From the NCBI RefSeq assembly GCF_009914055.1, contig NZ_CP028271.1, forward strand, positions 3,100,001 to 3,164,000: a DNA stretch of 64,000 nucleotides, read 5' to 3'. Below, one piece after another: positions 6,852-16,914 of the stretch. Every line of letters begins with the position of its first letter. The first letter of the stretch is position 1. Source of the stretch: Mixta intestinalis. Its GTDB lineage: Bacteria > Pseudomonadota > Gammaproteobacteria > Enterobacterales > Enterobacteriaceae. The notes beneath the pieces are model-generated. The model did no database searches and was not told the origin of the DNA. It saw only the letters and a program-made list of their open reading frames with translations. The position numbers and the translations under genes are program-made.

Positions 6852-7301
6852 TTACTCAGCAACGATGTTCACGTTCAGCGTAGCAAAAACTTCGCTGTGA
6901 ACCTGGAAGCTTACTTCGTGCTCACCAGTAGTACGCAGAACACCGTTCGGCAGGCGAACTTCGCTCTTCGCCACTTCAACGCCAGCTGCAGTGACAGCAT
7001 CAGCGATGTCGCGGGTACCGATAGAACCGAACAGTTTGCCTTCGTCACCCGCTTTAGAAGCGATGGTCACGCTGCCCAGCGCGTTGATTTTCTCAGCGCG
7101 AGCGTTGGCAGCTGCCAGAACGTCAGCCAGTTTGGCTTCCAGTTCAGCGCGGCGAGTTTCGAAAAACTCAACGTTTTTCTTGGTTGCCGGCACAGCTTTG
7201 CCCATAGGCACCAGGAAGTTACGAGCATAGCCCGCTTTAACGTTAACCTGATCGCCCAGGCCGCCCAGGTTTGCTACTTTATCAAGCAGAATAACTTGCA
7301 T
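6852..7301 (-). CDS. rplI: 50S ribosomal protein L9
   Basis: This 149-residue protein has the same length as E. coli L9. The N-terminal RNA-binding domain (MQVILLDKVANLG, GYARNFLVPMGKA) is followed by the long connecting helix (about residues 41-74) and the C-terminal 23S rRNA-binding domain (KLFGSIGTRDIADAV, RLPNGVLRTTGEHEV). L9 stabilises the L1 stalk region and helps keep the reading frame. It is the last gene of the operon rpsF-priB-rpsR-rplI and is followed by a strong terminator. Confidence 0.98.
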   Translation of the reverse strand: MQVILLDKVANLGGLGDQVNVKAGYARNFLVPMGKAVPATKKNVEFFETRRAELEAKLADVLAAANARAEKINALGSVTIASKAGDEGKLFGSIGTRDIADAVTAAGVEVAKSEVRLPNGVLRTTGEHEVSFQVHSEVFATLNVNIVAE

Positions 7302-7341
7302 TACCTTATCCTCTCAAAGTCGATAATTGGACAGTGGCCGA

Positions 7342-7891
<550 letters not shown>

Positions 7892-7897
7892 GGTCGA

Positions 7898-8293
7898 TTA
7901 CTCTTCAGAATCCCCGGCATCTGCATCGTCAGAGGTTTCGTTAGCGAAATCTTCACGACGCTCACGGCGCTCGTCTTTCGCTTTAACCATCGGAGATGCT
8001 TCGGTTACGGCGTGTTTGGTACGCATAACCATGCTGCGGATAACGGCGTCGTTGAAGCGGAAGTTAGTTTCCAGCTCATCGATGACTTCCTGCGGCGCTT
8101 CAACGTTCATCAGAACGTAATGCGCTTTGTGCAGTTTGTTGATCGGGTAAGCCAGCTGACGGCGGCCCCAGTCTTCCAGACGGTGAATCTTGCCTTCTGC
8201 ACCAGTGATAGCACCAGTGTAGCGCTCGATCATGCCCGGAACCTGTTCGCTCTGGTCAGGATGAACCATAAAGACGATTTCGTAATGACGCAT
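7898..8293 (-). CDS. rpsF: 30S ribosomal protein S6
   Basis: This 131-residue protein starts MRHYEIVFMVHPDQSEQVPG and contains the S6 ferredoxin-like fold (RLEDWGRRQLAYPINK, FRFNDAVIRSMVMRT). The acidic C-terminal tail, ending SDDADAGDSEE, is where RimK adds glutamates in E. coli. It is the first gene of the rpsF-priB-rpsR-rplI operon. The promoter must lie in 8294-8500, but I could not place its boxes with confidence. Confidence 0.98.
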   Translation of the reverse strand: MRHYEIVFMVHPDQSEQVPGMIERYTGAITGAEGKIHRLEDWGRRQLAYPINKLHKAHYVLMNVEAPQEVIDELETNFRFNDAVIRSMVMRTKHAVTEASPMVKAKDERRERREDFANETSDDADAGDSEE

Positions 8294-8500
8294 CGAGTTT
8301 GCTCCTTACGGATTATTCAGCCTCCTGTCAGGGTCAACCGCGGCCCATGGAAGCAAGGAACGTTTTAAAGTGCGGCTGAAAAATTGACGCGTAATCATAC
8401 TGGTCTGGGCAGGGAAACTCAAGCGAGAATCACGGAAAAAACCGCCCGCGCGGCGGAATGATACGCAGCACGAACGGTTTCTGGCACGATAAGCCTGTAA

Positions 8501-9250
8501 TCAAAGGGATGCACGGAAAAAGTCCACCAGCGCTTCAACCGCCTGCGGCGTAATTTTATGGCCGACATTCGGTTCGGTGAGCCAGGTAAGCTGTCGATCG
8601 CGCCGCGCCGCATGCAATGCCGTTATCAATCGCTGCGTCTCGGCGGCGGGCACCACCTCATCCGCCTCGCCATGCCACAACAGCAGTGGACGATCCGCCA
8701 GCTTCTCCATGCGGCGGCTGGGATCGTACTCCGCCAGCGGTGCCAGACGTTCCGCCAGCGCAGCCTGCTCCTCCGGCGTCCCGGCGTAAAACGGCGGAAA
8801 CAGCGAGCGGCTCAGCGACATAAAATAGCCCGACCCCATCAGGCAGGCAACGCGTGCGAGATGGGGATAGCGCGCCATTGCTCCCAGCGCGGTCATGCCA
8901 CCCATAGAAGCACCCGCCACGCTGAAACACCCCTTTTCAACCCAGCCGCGCGCATGTAGCGCCGCTTCCAGCTGCGGCAGCTCATCGATATTGCTGCGCA
9001 AAATTTCCCAAAAGTGCGACAGTCGCCAGGCATGATCGCCGGTAAAACGTGAACCGTGAGCCTGCGCATCCGGCATGATTACGCGGAATCCCGCCTGGGC
9101 CAGCGCTACCGCTGCCCAGGCATAAACCTCTTTTGAGGAAAGATAGCCGTGCCAAAAAAGCACCGTCGGTAATGCGGCATTGCGCCCGGCGGTGGGCGCG
9201 GCGTGCAAACATTCAATACCGCCCAGCGGCTCGGTAACAATATCAATCAT
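8501..9250 (-). CDS. yjfP: Alpha/beta hydrolase (esterase) YjfP
   Basis: This serine hydrolase of about 249 residues matches E. coli YjfP, a carboxylesterase of unknown physiological substrate. Visible motifs are the oxyanion region LFWHGYLSSK, DAQAHGSRF, the nucleophile elbow GASMGG (serine near residue 117), the aspartate in WHGEADEVVP, and the catalytic histidine in VGHKITPQ. I start at the second of two adjacent ATGs, since MIDIVTEPL aligns with the E. coli start (MIEIESREL). An ATG ten codons upstream (9280) is possible. It is transcribed away from the chemoreceptor gene. Confidence 0.9.
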   Translation of the reverse strand: MIDIVTEPLGGIECLHAAPTAGRNAALPTVLFWHGYLSSKEVYAWAAVALAQAGFRVIMPDAQAHGSRFTGDHAWRLSHFWEILRSNIDELPQLEAALHARGWVEKGCFSVAGASMGGMTALGAMARYPHLARVACLMGSGYFMSLSRSLFPPFYAGTPEEQAALAERLAPLAEYDPSRRMEKLADRPLLLWHGEADEVVPAAETQRLITALHAARRDRQLTWLTEPNVGHKITPQAVEALVDFFRASL

Positions 9251-9523
9251 CATTTTCTCTGCTGGATCCTTACCGCTCATCTCGCCTCGCTTAGCGCTGT
9301 CGCTGTTAAAAAATCACCTTTGATCACAGGTTACCGCACTTCATCTTAGCGCCTGCGCTGTCAGGTATATAGTTTTGCCGATGTTTGCTAACAGGTAGCG
9401 GCAACCAGGCCGTACATTAAATATGTGAGGATGATAAGCGCGCCAGAACGCAGAAATGACACATAAATTGGTTTGATGAGTACGGCACGCTAAAAATCTC
9501 CCTTTTCCTTGCGTTTTGTAGGG

Positions 9524-9550
9524 TAAAACTTCGCCATTTTTAGCCGTTTA
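9524..9550 (+). promoter_or_regulatory. Candidate sigma-28 (FliA) promoter for the chemoreceptor gene
   Basis: TAAAACTT, an 11-base spacer and GCCGTTTA match the flagellar sigma-28 consensus (TAAAGTTT-N11-GCCGATAA) at 12 of 16 positions with exact spacing. The site ends 35 bases before the ATG of the chemoreceptor. This would place the receptor in the flagellar regulon, as expected for chemotaxis genes. Confidence 0.65.
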
Positions 9551-9585
9551 ACGAGATCCCATAATTTTATGCAAAGGTAAAACTC

Positions 9586-11517
9586 ATGAAGCGACTATCA
9601 CTCAGCCGCGCGAGTTTAGGCGTCAAGCTATCGGTCATCACCTCGTTAAGCGTGGCGATACTGTTTTTCTCCCTCACGCTCGCTTTAAGCAATAACGCAG
9701 CAAAACAGCTCCAGGCTCTAACGCTGGAAAATATGCAAAACCAGGTAGCCGGTATCGGCGATATGGCCGGAATGTTTAACGCCACGCTTAGCGAGGAGGT
9801 AGCCAATTACACCACGCTGTTTCAAAGCTTCCTGCCGCAGAATTTTAGCCGCGATGAAAGCTCGCGCATAACGGTGGGTGATTTCCCGACGCCTACCCTG
9901 CGTGCAGGCGATAAAACGCTGAATCTTGATGAGAGCGTAGTGGATGACTTTCTGGCACGCACCGGCGCTATCTCAACAATTTTTGTACGTGACGGCGAGG
10001 AGTATGTCCGTGTTGCCACCTCGCTGCGTAAAGAGGATGGCTCCCGCGCCATGGGAACACGTCTCGATCGTCAAAGCCCGGCGTTTGCGCTGGTTAATAA
10101 CGGCGAAGCGTATCGCGGCCTGGCGGCCCTGTTTGGCAAACGCTATATCACCCAGTATCAGCCGATAAAGGATGCTGGCGGCTCGGTGATCGGTATTCTG
10201 TTTATCGGCGTGGAGATCGGTAAGCAGGTGGCGCTGATGCGCGATAAGGTGCTGAATAAATCCTTCAGCGATACCGGGCGTTTTATGGTGATGAGCGGCG
10301 CAACGGATCAGAGCCGCGGCAAATGGCTGATTCATCCTGCACAGGAAGGGAAAATGGCTCGCTGGTCGCCCGAGGTGATGCAGCAGTTGACTACGCAGCA
10401 GAGCGGCACGCTGGAAACGTTACAGGACGGCGAACCGCGTATTATCGTCTGGCAACGTCTGCCCGGCTGGAACTGGATTATTCTCGGCGATGTAGATAAA
10501 AACAGCCTGTTGGCACCGATTACCTCTGCGCGTAACACCTTTTTGCTACTGGGCCTGGCGCTGGTGCTGCTGTTTGCGCTGGGATTTGTGGTGATTACTC
10601 GCCGCTGGGTCAGCTCACCGCTACAGCAGGTGATCCACCTGGCGGAACAGTATGCTGCCGGTAACCTACAGGCGACGCTGCAAACACGCCGCCACGATGA
10701 AGTCGGTCAGCTAATTACCGCCATTAACGGCATCGGTGACGGCCTGGCGCGTATCGTCTCACAGGTGCGCGCCGCAGCGCAGGAGATTAGCCAGGGCACC
10801 GACGCTATCGCGATAAGCAGCGAAAATATCAGCGAGCAGATTACCCGCCAGGCCAGCAGCGTGGAAGAAACCTCTGCCAGCATGGAGCAATTGGGAGCCA
10901 CGGTGGATCAGAATGCGGAGAACGTGGCGCAGGCACTACAGCTGGTTGCAGAGGCCGCTCACGCGGTGCAGCAGGGAGATGAAAAGGTTGCCCGTTCGGT
11001 AAATACCATGTCAGCGATTAAAGTCTCCTCCCAGAGCATTGCCGATATCACCCAGGTGATTGAATCTATCGCTTTTCAGACCAATATCCTGGCGCTGAAC
11101 GCGGCGGTAGAGGCGGCGCGCGCTGGTGAACATGGGAAAGGGTTTGCGGTTGTCGCTGCCGAAGTGCGTGCGCTGGCCAGCCGCAGTGCGCAGGCAGCCA
11201 AAGAGATCGATGCGCTGATAGCTAACTCAATCAACAGCGTAAGCCAGGGCCATGCGCTTTCCGAACAGACGCGCAGCGCGATGGAGAATATCGTCAACCG
11301 TATTGAGCAGGTGAAAGCGCTGATGGACGAGATTAACGTCGCTTCTCAGGAGCAATCCGCCGGTATCGGCCAGGTCAATATCGCCATGACGCAGATCGGT
11401 CAGGCAACGCATCAAAACACTGAACTGGTGGCGCAGTCGGAAGATACCGCCCACGCGCTGAGCAAAAAAGGCCATCATTTAACCGAGCTGGTCAGCGTTT
11501 TCTCGCTGAAAAGCTAA
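9586..11517 (+). CDS. Methyl-accepting chemotaxis protein with single-Cache periplasmic sensor
   Basis: This 643-residue chemoreceptor has a first membrane span at about 14-36 and a large periplasmic region (37-310) of Cache type: an FVRDGEEYVRVATSL strand-turn, GKRYITQYQPIKD, and VIGILFIGVEIGK typical of Cache_3/Cache_2 fusions. A second span lies at about 313-336, then a HAMP domain (RRWVSSPLQQ..., ending HDEVGQL) and a long signalling domain. The tip IAFQTNILALNAAVEAARAG binds CheA and CheW. There is no C-terminal NWETF pentapeptide, so methylation would need help from other receptors. The ligand is unknown; such Cache sensors often bind small carboxylates. It stands alone, behind a sigma-28-like promoter. 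Confidence 0.95.
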   Translation: MKRLSLSRASLGVKLSVITSLSVAILFFSLTLALSNNAAKQLQALTLENMQNQVAGIGDMAGMFNATLSEEVANYTTLFQSFLPQNFSRDESSRITVGDFPTPTLRAGDKTLNLDESVVDDFLARTGAISTIFVRDGEEYVRVATSLRKEDGSRAMGTRLDRQSPAFALVNNGEAYRGLAALFGKRYITQYQPIKDAGGSVIGILFIGVEIGKQVALMRDKVLNKSFSDTGRFMVMSGATDQSRGKWLIHPAQEGKMARWSPEVMQQLTTQQSGTLETLQDGEPRIIVWQRLPGWNWIILGDVDKNSLLAPITSARNTFLLLGLALVLLFALGFVVITRRWVSSPLQQVIHLAEQYAAGNLQATLQTRRHDEVGQLITAINGIGDGLARIVSQVRAAAQEISQGTDAIAISSENISEQITRQASSVEETSASMEQLGATVDQNAENVAQALQLVAEAAHAVQQGDEKVARSVNTMSAIKVSSQSIADITQVIESIAFQTNILALNAAVEAARAGEHGKGFAVVAAEVRALASRSAQAAKEIDALIANSINSVSQGHALSEQTRSAMENIVNRIEQVKALMDEINVASQEQSAGIGQVNIAMTQIGQATHQNTELVAQSEDTAHALSKKGHHLTELVSVFSLKS

Positions 11518-11526
11518 CTAACCCAC

Positions 11527-11554
11527 GGGGATCGCATACACTTTAGCGATCCCC
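11527..11554. terminator. Hairpin between chemoreceptor gene and bsmA
   Basis: A 9-bp perfect stem (GGGGATCGC / GCGATCCCC) with a 10-base loop lies directly after the chemoreceptor stop. It lacks a U-tract, so it may act as an mRNA-stabilising hairpin and not as a strict terminator. Confidence 0.45.
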
Positions 11555-11571
11555 ACTGCGAGGAACTCTTG

Positions 11572-11904
11572 ATGCGAACTTTACCTTTGCTGCTGTTAAC
11601 GCTGACGCTCAGCGGCTGTAGCGCGCTGCGCCAGACGCCGCAACCGCCGCCGCCGCCCACTCATCAGGCACAGGAGATTAGCCGCGCGCAGAGCAGTAAC
11701 CTGCCGAGGCTGGGCAGCATTACCAGTACCTCACGCGGTTCACCGGACGATGCACAACGCGAAATCGCGCAAAAAGCGAACGCGGCGGGCGCGACTTATT
11801 ATCAGATTGTCGCGCTAAGCGAAACCATTATGCCTGGACTGTGGTACGCCTCGGCGGTGCTGTATGGTCCGGCAACCTCAGCCGCCGGAAGCACGCAGCA
11901 GTAA
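11572..11904 (+). CDS. bsmA: Biofilm stress lipoprotein BsmA (YjfO)
   Basis: This 110-residue outer-membrane or periplasmic lipoprotein has a signal peptide ending in the lipobox LTLSGC. Its C-terminal half is a YhcN-type DUF1471 domain (RGSPDDAQREIAQKANAAGATYYQIV). E. coli BsmA affects biofilm formation under stress. The ATG at 11572 has AGGA 7 bases upstream; the TTG just before it is less likely. A proline-rich linker (PQPPPPPTHQ) follows the lipid anchor. Its last 27 bases overlap the 3' end of aidB on the other strand, a convergent overlap. Confidence 0.92.
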   Translation: MRTLPLLLLTLTLSGCSALRQTPQPPPPPTHQAQEISRAQSSNLPRLGSITSTSRGSPDDAQREIAQKANAAGATYYQIVALSETIMPGLWYASAVLYGPATSAAGSTQQ

Positions 11905-13503
11905 ACGTTCACTGACCGTCTCATTAAGCTGAGCCGGACCGCGTGCATCGAGGTAGTGCCGGCACCAGGCATCAGCCAGCGGCGGTTCCAGATGAGTTAA
12001 CAGTAACTGTCCGGTAGCCAGCAGCCAGAGCTGGCTGGTCAGCTCGCGCGCCTGTGATTCCTGTGGTTTACGCAACCGCAGCCTTAACTGACGCCAGCGG
12101 CGATCGAAATGGCGGTTAAGCCCTTTTACTGCATCAAACTGCGCAGCCAGTATATCTTCGATCGCAGGATGCTTTCTTAACACCCGCAGCACATCCAGGC
12201 ACATCACGTTTCCGGCCCCTTCCCAGATGCTGTTTACCGGAGCTTCACGGTAGAGCCGCGGCAGCTCGCTCTCTTCGCAATAGCCTGAGCCGCCGACCAC
12301 TTCCATCGAGGTTGCGACAAAAGGTGCACCGTGGCGGCAAATCTCAAATTTAGCCGCAGGCGTAAACAGGCGGGCCCAGGCGCGCTGTTGCTCATCCAAT
12401 GGTTCTGACCAGGCGTGCGCCAGCCGCAGCAACAACGCCGTTTGCCCCTCCAGCCGTAGCGCCTGCTGGCAGAGCAACTGCCGCATTAGCGGCTGATCGA
12501 CCAGCGTTTTTCCCATGACCTGACGCTGATGCGCATGGTACAGCGCGACGGAAAAAGCACGGCGCATCAGGCTGTGGCTGCCTAAGGCGCAGTCGAAGCG
12601 GGTATAGCCACCCATTTTCAGGATCTGGCGCACCCCCTCCCCCTCCTCGCCCAGCAGCCAGCCGAGCGCACCGTCAAACTCTACTTCGCTGCTGGCGTTG
12701 GAGCGGTTGCCGAGTTTCTCTTTCAGCCGCTCGATGCGCACCGCGTTGCGCGTACCGTCCGGCAACAAACGTGGCAAAAAGAAACAGCTAATGCCGCCCG
12801 CTGCCTGCGCCAGCACCAGATGCGCATCGCTTTGCGGTACCGAGAAAAACCATTTGTGCCCGGTAAGGCGATACGCCTCGCCGCTGCCGCGTGACGCCAG
12901 CGGTTCCGCACGCGTGGTATTACTCAGCACATCGGTGCCGCCCTGCTTTTCCGTCATTCCCATGCCAATCAGCAGGCCGCGCTTTTGCGGTGCAGGCTGG
13001 AGATGGGCGTCATAGCGATCGCTGAGCAACGGCGGCAGCCAGTCTGCAAATAAAGTTGGCAGGCTGGCCTGCAACAGCGGGGTGGCACCGAAAGTCATGG
13101 TAATAGGGCAAAGCGTGCCCGATTCTACCTGCCCGTGCAGAATGAAACGCGCCGCCCGTGCGACAAACGCCCCCGTACTGGCCTGCGGCTGCCAGGGCAA
13201 ATTATGCACGCGATTGGCGCACAGCCCCTGCATCAGCAAATGCCAGGCAGGATGAAAGCGCAGATCGTCCAGCCGCTCGCCGCGTGCATCATAGCGCAGC
13301 AGCTCCGGAGGAAAGGTATTCGCCAGCCGTCCCAACTCCAGCGATTCACTACTGCCAAGCTGCTGCCCGACCGAGGCCAGCAGATCCAGATCCCATTCGG
13401 CTCCATAGCGCACGACCGCTTCGCGCAGAGGGATATCAGAAAGAAACAGGTTGCTGTTCGTCAGCGGACGCGGCTGGTTAAAAACGGTATGGGTGAAAGG
13501 CAT
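11878..13503 (-). CDS. aidB: Acyl-CoA dehydrogenase-like alkylation-response protein AidB
   Basis: This 541-residue flavoprotein is the same length as E. coli AidB, part of the Ada response to alkylating agents; it binds DNA and flavin, and its exact activity is debated. The acyl-CoA dehydrogenase core is visible (GMGMTEKQGGTDV, GHKWFFSVP, EEGEGVRQILKMGGYTRF, EVVGGSGYCEES, EGAGNVMCLDVLR). The C-terminal DNA-binding helices follow from about residue 440. In E. coli aidB also neighbours yjfN-bsmA-yjfP. No Ada box was recognised upstream by eye. Confidence 0.95.
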   Translation of the reverse strand: MPFTHTVFNQPRPLTNSNLFLSDIPLREAVVRYGAEWDLDLLASVGQQLGSSESLELGRLANTFPPELLRYDARGERLDDLRFHPAWHLLMQGLCANRVHNLPWQPQASTGAFVARAARFILHGQVESGTLCPITMTFGATPLLQASLPTLFADWLPPLLSDRYDAHLQPAPQKRGLLIGMGMTEKQGGTDVLSNTTRAEPLASRGSGEAYRLTGHKWFFSVPQSDAHLVLAQAAGGISCFFLPRLLPDGTRNAVRIERLKEKLGNRSNASSEVEFDGALGWLLGEEGEGVRQILKMGGYTRFDCALGSHSLMRRAFSVALYHAHQRQVMGKTLVDQPLMRQLLCQQALRLEGQTALLLRLAHAWSEPLDEQQRAWARLFTPAAKFEICRHGAPFVATSMEVVGGSGYCEESELPRLYREAPVNSIWEGAGNVMCLDVLRVLRKHPAIEDILAAQFDAVKGLNRHFDRRWRQLRLRLRKPQESQARELTSQLWLLATGQLLLTHLEPPLADAWCRHYLDARGPAQLNETVSERLLLRASGG

Positions 13504-13645
13504 CGCGACGGTCTCCGAACGGAAGCCGCCGCTAAGGCCAGGCCGGGCTTCCAGGGTTATTCTGCCATAATAGTAGTATGCAGAAAGTCACCGGGCCTGC
13601 CCGTAAACAGGAGAAATTTCGGGGCCAGCGTCACGCCCCAATTTG

Positions 13646-14380
13646 TCAGGCGCGGCGTTGACGCACCGCTTCAAACAGGCAGATACCGGTTGCTACGGAA
13701 ACGTTCAGCGAGGAGACGCTGCCCGCCATCGGCAGACTAATCAGATCGTCACAGTGCTCACGAGTCAGGCGGCGCATACCTTCCCCCTCGGCACCCATCA
13801 CCAGCGCCAGCGGCCCGGTCAGTTTGCTTTCCCAGAGATCGTGCGTCGCTTCGCCTGCGGTACCGACGATCCAGACATGATATTCCTGTAGCAAACGCAT
13901 GGTACGCGCCAGGTTAGTCACGCGAATCAGCGGAACATTCTCCGCCGCGCCGCAGGCAACCTTCTTCGCCGTCGCGTTAAGCTGCGCTGAACGATCCTTC
14001 GGTACGATGACCGCATGTACCCCAGCCGCATCAGCGCTACGCAGGCAGGCACCGAGGTTGTGGGGATCGGTAACGCCGTCGAGGATCAGTAGCAGCGGGG
14101 AGTCAATGGAAGCTAACAGGTCGGGCAGATCGCCCTCCTGATAGTGCCGTCCCGGTTTGACCTGCGCCACGATGCCCTGATGCACCGCACCTTCTGATTT
14201 GCTGTCCAGCCACTGACGCGTGGCTATCTGGATAACAATACCCTGCGCTTCCAGCGCGGCGATCAACGGCTGTAAACGACGATCGTCTCGACCTTTAAGA
14301 ATCCAGACCTGCTGAAAACGTTGCGGATCGCGCTCTAACAGCGCCTGTACGGCGTGAATGCCGAAAATTACTTCACTCAT
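13646..14380 (-). CDS. rlmB: 23S rRNA (guanosine-2251-2'-O)-methyltransferase RlmB
   Basis: This 244-residue SpoU-family enzyme methylates the ribose of G2251 in the ribosomal P-loop. The N-terminal substrate-binding domain (1-75, IFGIHAVQALLERD) is followed by the knotted methyltransferase domain with the three SpoU motifs: LDGVTDPHNLGACLRSADA, LVMGAEGEGM and LPMAGSVSSLNVSVATG. It lies downstream of rnr on the same strand, 79 bases away, as in E. coli (rnr-rlmB), so co-transcription is likely. Confidence 0.97.
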   Translation of the reverse strand: MSEVIFGIHAVQALLERDPQRFQQVWILKGRDDRRLQPLIAALEAQGIVIQIATRQWLDSKSEGAVHQGIVAQVKPGRHYQEGDLPDLLASIDSPLLLILDGVTDPHNLGACLRSADAAGVHAVIVPKDRSAQLNATAKKVACGAAENVPLIRVTNLARTMRLLQEYHVWIVGTAGEATHDLWESKLTGPLALVMGAEGEGMRRLTREHCDDLISLPMAGSVSSLNVSVATGICLFEAVRQRRA

Positions 14381-14459
14381 GTTTTATCCGATGCTGGTTA
14401 CGGGCGGCCCCTGCCGCCCTCTGGCCTGCGGCGCGACAGGGTTCGCCTGTAACTGCCGC

Positions 14460-16898
14460 CTACGCCTCTTTTTTCTTCGCTGCGCGCTTCGCTTTGGTTG
14501 CGGCGGCGATTTTACGGGTTTTTTCCGAAGGTTTTTTCGCTTTTTTCTCGCCTTTCACTTTTGCTGACTTTTTGCCTTCGCCACGGAAAGCTTCATTTGG
14601 CTCGAAATTAACGTTTTTACGCATCTCGCGACGGCGCTTGTTATGCGCTCCGGCACCGCCTTTCTTCGCCTTCTCGCGCTCCGTTTTGCCTTCACCACGC
14701 GGACGACGCTGGCTGGAAATCAGCGCGAAATCGATCTTACGCTCATCCATATGCACCGCTTCCACCCGAACTTCAACGGTATCGCCCAGGCGATAGGTGC
14801 GTCCACCCGATTCACCAATCAGGCGCTGGCCTACGGCATCAAAGCGGTAGTAATCATTATCCAGCGTGGAGACATGTACCAGGCCGTCGATAAAGAGATC
14901 GTTCAGGCGCACAAAGAAACCGAAGCCGGTGACGCTGGCGATCACCCCGGTAAAGGTGTTGCCTACCTGATCCTGCATGAAGTCACACTTCAGCCAGTCC
15001 GCCACGTCACGTGTGGCTTCATCGGCACGGCGTTCGGTCATTGAACAATGGAGGCCCAGCTGCAACATCTGCTGCATATCGTAGTGGAAGCCGCCGGTCG
15101 GCGTGCTGTTACCTTCCAGCTTGCCCTGCTGCTGGGCGATCAAATATTTGATGGCACGATGCAGCAGCAGATCAGGATAACGGCGAATTGGCGAAGTAAA
15201 GTGCGCGTAAGAAGAAAGCGCCAGACCAAAGTGCCCACGGTTTTCCGGATCGTAAACCGCCTGTTTCATCGAACGTAGCAGCATAGTTTGCAGCATTTCA
15301 TGATCGGGGCGATCGGCGATAGTTTCCAGCAGCTCGGCGTAATCCAGCGGCTGCGGCTTACTGCCACCCGGCAGAGAGAGGCCAAGTTCCGCCAGCACGG
15401 AACGGAAACTTTTGATGCTGTCATCGCTGGGGCGATCGTGATCGCGGAACAGTGCTGGCTCCTGATGCTTCTCAACAAAGCGCGCCGAGGCAATATTCGC
15501 CAGGATCATGCACTCTTCAATTAGCTTATGCGCATCGTTACGTACGGTACGCTCTACACGCTCAATGCGGCGCTCGGCGTTAAAGATGAACTTCGCCTCT
15601 TCCGTTTCAAACGAAATGCCGCCGCGCTGCTCACGCGCCTTCTCCAGCACCTGATACATGCGGTGCAGCTCTTCGATATGCTTCACCAGCGGCGCATACT
15701 GTTCGCGCAGCTCAGGATTGCCCTGCAGGATCGCCCACACTTTGGTGTAGGTCAGTCGCGCATGGGAATTCATCACCGCTTCATAGTGCTTGTAGCCGGT
15801 CAGTTTACCGCTGGCAGAAACGGTCATTTCGCATACCATACACAGGCGATCTACCTGCGGATTAAGCGAGCAGAGCCCGTTAGAGAGCACTTCCGGTAGC
15901 ATCGGCACGACCTGCGACGGGAAATAAACCGAGGTGCCGCGATTATGCGCTTCATTATCCAGCGGCGTACCGGGACGCACATAATAACTGACGTCAGCGA
16001 TAGCTACCCACAGACGCCAGCCACCACCGCGCTTTTTCTCACAGTAAACAGCGTCATCGAAATCACGCGCGTCTTCGCCATCAATGGTCATCAGCGGCAG
16101 CTGACGCAGATCGACGCGCCCCTGCTTCGCCTCTTCCGGTACTTCTTCACGCAGCGTAGCTACCTGTGCTTCTACTTCGGCGGGCCAGTCGTGCGGAATT
16201 TCATGGGTGCGCAACGCCATATCGACCGCCAGGCCGGTGCCCATGTTATCACCCAGCACCTCAATAATTTTACCGATCGCTTTAGTGCGGCGCGTCGGGC
16301 GCTGTACCAGTTCCACCACTACCACGAAGCCCATGCGAGCATTCATGATCTCTTCCGGCGGAATCAGGATATCGAAACTCAGGCGGCTGTCGTCCGGCAC
16401 CACAAAGCCAACGCCAGCTTCAGTGAAGTAGCGTCCCACAATCTGGCTGTTGCGCGGTTCCAGCACGCGCACCACGCGCGCTTCGCGCGGCGTCCTTTGC
16501 GATCCGCACCCAGCGGCTGAGCAAGAATGACATCGCCGTGCATACAGAATTTCATCTGCTCGGCAGAAAGATAAAGATCGTCTTTCTGACCTTCAACGCG
16601 CAGAAAACCATAGCCATCGCGGTGACCAATCACTTTACCGCGCAAGCAGGTCGAGACGTTCAGGCAGGACGTAGCACTGACGGCGCGTAAATACCAGCTG
16701 TCCGTCGCGCTCCATTGCACGCAGACGACGGCGCAGCGCTTCCAGCTGCTCATCGCCTTGAATATTCATTTCTGCCGCCAGCTCTTCGCGGCTGGCCGGT
16801 TTTTCACGTTTTTCTAAATGGGCAAGAATAAACTCGCGACTTGGAATCGGGTTCTCGTATTTTTCAGCTTCTCTTTCCTGAAAAGGATCTTTTGACAT
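14460..16898 (-). pseudogene. rnr: Ribonuclease R, reading frame broken by two indels
   Basis: The locus encodes all parts of the roughly 812-residue 3'-5' exoribonuclease RNase R, but in two frames. Residues MSKDPFQEREAEKY to ERLDLL run from 16898 and hit TAA at 16632-16634. The next segment (RGKVIGHRDGYGFL to LGADRKGRR) is in another frame, and the original frame resumes near 16475 (VRVLEPRNSQIVG) through to the lysine-rich tail. Compared with E. coli RNase R, one extra T near 16640 and two extra bases near 16485 (inside a CG repeat) explain this; together they add three bases. The cold-shock domains, catalytic RNB domain (GEDARDFDDAVYCE) and S1 domain are otherwise intact. It is either a fresh pseudogene or an assembly error. 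Downstream of nsrR, upstream of rlmB. Confidence 0.85.
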
Positions 16899-16914
16899 AG
16901 CGGTTCCTCCGTTG

